A DNA stretch of 64,000 nt, from NCBI GenBank assembly GCA_018819515.1, contig JAHJPX010000011.1:62001-126000 (forward strand), written 5' to 3'. Below the pieces are notes generated by a model. That model worked only from the letters and a program-made list of their open reading frames with translations, did not search any database and had not been told where the DNA came from. Source of the stretch: Gammaproteobacteria bacterium. GTDB lineage: Bacteria; Pseudomonadota; Gammaproteobacteria; Burkholderiales; Rhodocyclaceae. The position numbers and the translations under genes are program-made. Below, one piece after another: positions 61,525 through 64,000 of the stretch (the first letter of the stretch is position 1; every line of letters starts with the position of its first letter).

Positions 61525-61534
61525 CGATGGCCGG

Positions 61535-61563
61535 ATTATGCCGGGCGACCGGGGCGGCGGCAA
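61535..61563 (-). promoter_or_regulatory. Sigma-70-like promoter of the gcv riboswitch transcript
   Basis: On the minus strand TTGCCG (61563-61558), 17 bp, CATAAT (61540-61535). The -10 box lies 11 bp before the first riboswitch base, as expected. Confidence 0.62.
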
Positions 61564-61584
61564 GTGGCTTGGTAGAATTGGCAG

Positions 61585-62427
61585 ATGAAGCCGCTTAATG
61601 CCGATCTTCACTGCCATTCGACCGTCTCGGACGGCCTGCTGACGCCTGCCGAACTGGCTCGGCGCGCCCATGGCAATGGCGTCGAGTTGCTTGCACTGAC
61701 CGATCACGACGAGATCGGCGGTTTGGCCGAAGCGGCCACTGAAGCCGCCGAAGTTGGCCTGCCGTTCGTCAATGGCGTCGAAATCTCGGTTTCCTGGGGT
61801 GACGACCAGACGGTACACATCGTCGGCCTGGGCTTCGATCGGGATTTCGCGCCGTTGGTCGAAGGCTTGGCGCAGGTTCGTAGTGGTCGTGACTCCCGGG
61901 CGCACAGGATCGCGGCGGAACTCGACAAGGTCGGCATTCATGACGCCTACGAAGGCGCCTTGAAGTACGCCGGCAACCCGGCACTCATCTCCCGTTCCCA
62001 TTTCGCCCGTTACATCGTCGAGCTACGACATGCAAAGGACGTCAAGTCCGTGTTCGATTGGTGGCTTGCCAAGGGCAAGCCCGGCTACGTGGCCCATCCC
62101 TGGGCAACTCTAGATGACGCTCTGGGCTGGATTACCGGCGCGGGAGGCATCACGGTAGTTGCACACCCGGGCCGCTATCGACTATCACGGGCTGAAATGA
62201 ATGAAATGCTGAGTCGTTTCAAGGAACTCGGCGGCGTCGGTATCGAGGTGCTGTCCGGTTCACACGACGATGAGCACACTCGCGAATATGCCCACATGGC
62301 GCGACATTATGGCTTTCTGGCCTCGCGCGGCTCTGATTTCCATGGCCCGGGCGAGAGCTGGGTCGATCTCGGGCGCTTGCCCGACCTCCCTGAGGACCTC
62401 GTTCCGGTATGGACGCGGTTGAACTGA
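61585..62427 (+). CDS. rnm: PHP-domain 5'-3' exoribonuclease / 3',5'-nucleoside bisphosphate phosphatase (RNase AM, TrpH/YciV)
   Basis: 280 residues. PHP metal motifs: DLHCHST (H9, H11), TDHDE (~39), NGVEIS, ISRSHFARYIV, VAHPGRY and ASRGSDFHG. The E. coli homologue (RNase AM, Rnm) trims 5' ends of rRNA and other RNAs and also removes phosphate from pAp. The stop touches the next start directly, so the gene begins an operon with the YciO-type gene, a site-2 protease and trpS. It diverges from the gcv riboswitch. Confidence 0.92.
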   Translation: MKPLNADLHCHSTVSDGLLTPAELARRAHGNGVELLALTDHDEIGGLAEAATEAAEVGLPFVNGVEISVSWGDDQTVHIVGLGFDRDFAPLVEGLAQVRSGRDSRAHRIAAELDKVGIHDAYEGALKYAGNPALISRSHFARYIVELRHAKDVKSVFDWWLAKGKPGYVAHPWATLDDALGWITGAGGITVVAHPGRYRLSRAEMNEMLSRFKELGGVGIEVLSGSHDDEHTREYAHMARHYGFLASRGSDFHGPGESWVDLGRLPDLPEDLVPVWTRLN

Positions 62428-63054
62428 ATGGCGGAACTGCTTTCCATCCACCCGAAAAATCCCCAGCCGCGCCTGGTACGACAGGCGGCGGAGATGATCC
62501 GCGACGGCGCATTGACCGCCTTTCCGACCGATTCGGCCTATGCGCTCGGCGGCCATCTGGGCGACGCCGCGTTGCTGGACCGCATCCGGCACATTCGCGA
62601 TGTAGACGATCGTCACCACTTCACGCTGATGTGCCGGGATCTCTCGGAAATCGCGACCTATGCGCGAGTCGACAATGCCCAGTACCGCCTGCTCAAGGCA
62701 ACGACGCCCGGTTCGTACACATTCATCCTCGAAGGAACCAAGGAACTGCCTCGCCGGGTACTGCACCCGAAACGGAAGACGATCGGTCTGCGCGTGCCCG
62801 ACCACCCGCTGGTGCTCGCGCTATTGGCCGAACTCGATCAGCCCATTCTTTCCTCGACGCTCTCACTGCCGGGCGACGAGCAACCGCTCAGCAACGCCGA
62901 CGAGATCGAGGCACGCATCGGTGGCCTGCTCGATCTGATCATCGACTGCGGTCCTTGCGGCGCGGGGGCGACGACCGTAATCAACCTTGCCAGCGGCGTG
63001 CCCGAACTGATTCGGGCGGGGAAGGGTTCCCCGGCGCCTTTCGGTTTCGATTGA
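62428..63054 (+). CDS. L-threonylcarbamoyladenylate synthase family protein (YciO type)
   Basis: 208 residues, one YrdC-like domain with no Sua5 C-terminal domain. AAEMIRDGALTAFPTDSAYALGGHLGDAALLDRIRHIRDVDDRHHFTLMCRDLSEIATYARVDN is typical of the YciO branch, where KGR is changed. The later PGSYTFILEGTKELPRRVLHPKRKTIGLRVPDHP is also conserved. TsaC/Sua5 relatives make threonylcarbamoyl-AMP for tRNA t6A; YciO is weak or inactive in that reaction in E. coli. Its start follows the rnm stop without a gap. Confidence 0.86.
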   Translation: MAELLSIHPKNPQPRLVRQAAEMIRDGALTAFPTDSAYALGGHLGDAALLDRIRHIRDVDDRHHFTLMCRDLSEIATYARVDNAQYRLLKATTPGSYTFILEGTKELPRRVLHPKRKTIGLRVPDHPLVLALLAELDQPILSSTLSLPGDEQPLSNADEIEARIGGLLDLIIDCGPCGAGATTVINLASGVPELIRAGKGSPAPFGFD

Positions 63055-63102
63055 AAGCCGTTTCCGGCCAGTGGTGGCCGTAGAGTAAAATCCCGCCTCC
63101 TA

Positions 63103-63756
63103 ATGAACACACTTATCCAGACGCTGGCAATTGCCGCCCTGCCAGTAATTTTCGCGATCACACTGCATGAGGCCGCGCACGGCTATGTCGCCCGCCATTT
63201 CGGCGACCTGACAGCCTGGCAGGCGGGACGGATCAGCCTCAATCCCCTCCGGCACATAGACTTGATCGGTACGATCGTCGTGCCGGTCAGCATCCTGCTG
63301 CTCACGGCAGGCAGCTTTTTGTTCGGCTGGGCAAAGCCGGTTCCGGTCGACTTCGGCCGCTTGCGTAACCCGAAGAAGGATATGTTCTGGGTGGCGGCCG
63401 CCGGACCTGGCGCCAATCTGTTCATGGCCTTGCTTTGGGCCGGTGTCCTGAAATTCGTCGAGGCGGCACCTGACAACGTCTACAGCCTGCCGATGGCGCG
63501 TATGGCGGATATCGGCATCGACATTAATCTGGTGCTGATGGCCCTGAATCTGCTGCCGATTCCGCCACTCGATGGTGGGCGCATCGCGGTCAGTCTGTTG
63601 CCTCATCGTCTGGCCTGGAATTTCGCCCGCCTGGAACCGTGGGGCTTCCCGATCCTTCTACTATTATTGTTTACCGGCGTACTCGGTGCCGTTCTCGGCC
63701 CCGTACTCGGTACCCTGCGCTATCTCATGGCAGTCATTTTCAACTTCCAATACTGA
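63103..63756 (+). CDS. Site-2 protease family membrane metalloprotease (M50)
   Basis: 217 residues, mostly membrane helices. Zinc motifs: HEAAH (H22, E23, H26) in the first helix and NLLPIPPLDGGRI near 147-159. There is no PDZ domain, so this is the compact group related to SpoIVFB rather than to RseP. It cleaves other proteins within the membrane; substrates are unknown. This gene is regularly found just before trpS in betaproteobacteria, as here (5 bp). Confidence 0.92.
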   Translation: MNTLIQTLAIAALPVIFAITLHEAAHGYVARHFGDLTAWQAGRISLNPLRHIDLIGTIVVPVSILLLTAGSFLFGWAKPVPVDFGRLRNPKKDMFWVAAAGPGANLFMALLWAGVLKFVEAAPDNVYSLPMARMADIGIDINLVLMALNLLPIPPLDGGRIAVSLLPHRLAWNFARLEPWGFPILLLLLFTGVLGAVLGPVLGTLRYLMAVIFNFQY

Positions 63757-63761
63757 CAACG

Positions 63762-64000
63762 ATGTACGCAGAAAAAGTACTTTCGGGCATGCGGCCGACC
63801 GGCCGTCTCCATCTCGGCCATTATCACGGCGTGCTCGCCAACTGGATCAAACTCCAGCACGAGTATCCCTGCCTGTTCTTTGTCGCCGACTGGCATGCCC
63901 TTACCACGGCCTACGACGAACCAGGCACGATTGCGCAGAACACCTGGGACATGGTTATCGACTGGCTGGCCGCAGGTGTCGATCCATCGCAGGCGACATT
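63762..64000 (+). CDS. trpS: Tryptophan--tRNA ligase, N-terminal part, cut by window edge
   Basis: The first 79 codons only. MYAEKVLSGMRPTGRLHLGHYHGVLANWIKLQ contains the class I synthetase HIGH motif (HLGHYHG). FFVADWHALTTAYDEP is the TrpRS-specific block. It charges tRNA-Trp. Five bases separate it from the protease gene, so it belongs to the same operon. Confidence 0.95.
   Translation, partial: MYAEKVLSGMRPTGRLHLGHYHGVLANWIKLQHEYPCLFFVADWHALTTAYDEPGTIAQNTWDMVIDWLAAGVDPSQAT

Overview
The window is about 64 kb of high-GC, gene-dense chromosome. The gene content points to a betaproteobacterium, most likely in or near the Rhodocyclales: a phasin, a large C-P lyase cluster, an ABC-F EttA, a glycine cleavage operon behind a tandem glycine riboswitch, an rnm/YciO/site-2 protease/trpS block, and respiratory multihaem cytochromes. 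The order is inferred from gene content only; there is no rRNA or other phylogenetic anchor in the window.

Layout. 1-4.3 kb: start of a membrane sensor, a phasin and a large Ig-like repeat adhesin. 4.6-9.2 kb: its probable type I secretion system (HlyD, ABC, TolC), overlapping ATGA-style. 9.2-12.2 kb: CoA-transferase and glpD. 12.3-15 kb: clpB with a sigma-32-like promoter and a leader that can sequester the Shine-Dalgarno. 15-17.1 kb: a beta-helix lipoprotein and a thioredoxin-like protein. 17.1-21.8 kb: a redox sulfur module (cytochrome c + YeeE/TsuA thiosulfate-type transporter, convergent with DUF302 + octahaem tetrathionate reductase-type cytochrome + cytochrome b); both operons carry an FNR/Dnr-type box. 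21.8-31.3 kb: tag, pabBC fusion, two patatin phospholipases, rlhA and deaD. 31.4-44.5 kb: a nearly complete phosphonate pathway (phnGHIJKLM; a divergent second phnM, a 2H phosphoesterase and phnN; phnCDE-phnO-hexapeptide transferase), interrupted by a lower-GC cassette with an ATC-hydrolase gene. 44.7-54 kb: housekeeping and metabolic genes (molybdopterin oxidoreductase, mutarotase, flavoprotein, GTPase, hisG, ettA). 54-61.6 kb: a TonB receptor, then gcvT-gcvH-gcvP-gcvR-lipoyl protein under a glycine riboswitch. 61.6-64 kb: rnm, YciO-type protein, site-2 protease and the start of trpS.

The most unusual signal is a dispersed palindromic repeat family. A 23-bp core (GGCGT n CC n CCAyGG CTGACTTT, or its complement) occurs 10 times alone and 3 more times as the end of a ~93-bp composite element. 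Seven copies lie inside intact protein-coding genes (clpB, yeeE, pabB, the BaiN-like gene, gcvR, gcvP, gcvT), and one 93-bp copy lies in frame in deaD. They leave recurring peptides such as KVSHGETP, GVPPRLTF or KSAVVTRHP in unrelated proteins. Other copies supply stop and start codons at gene junctions. This resembles the protein-coding palindromic elements known from Rickettsia, but the sequence is different.
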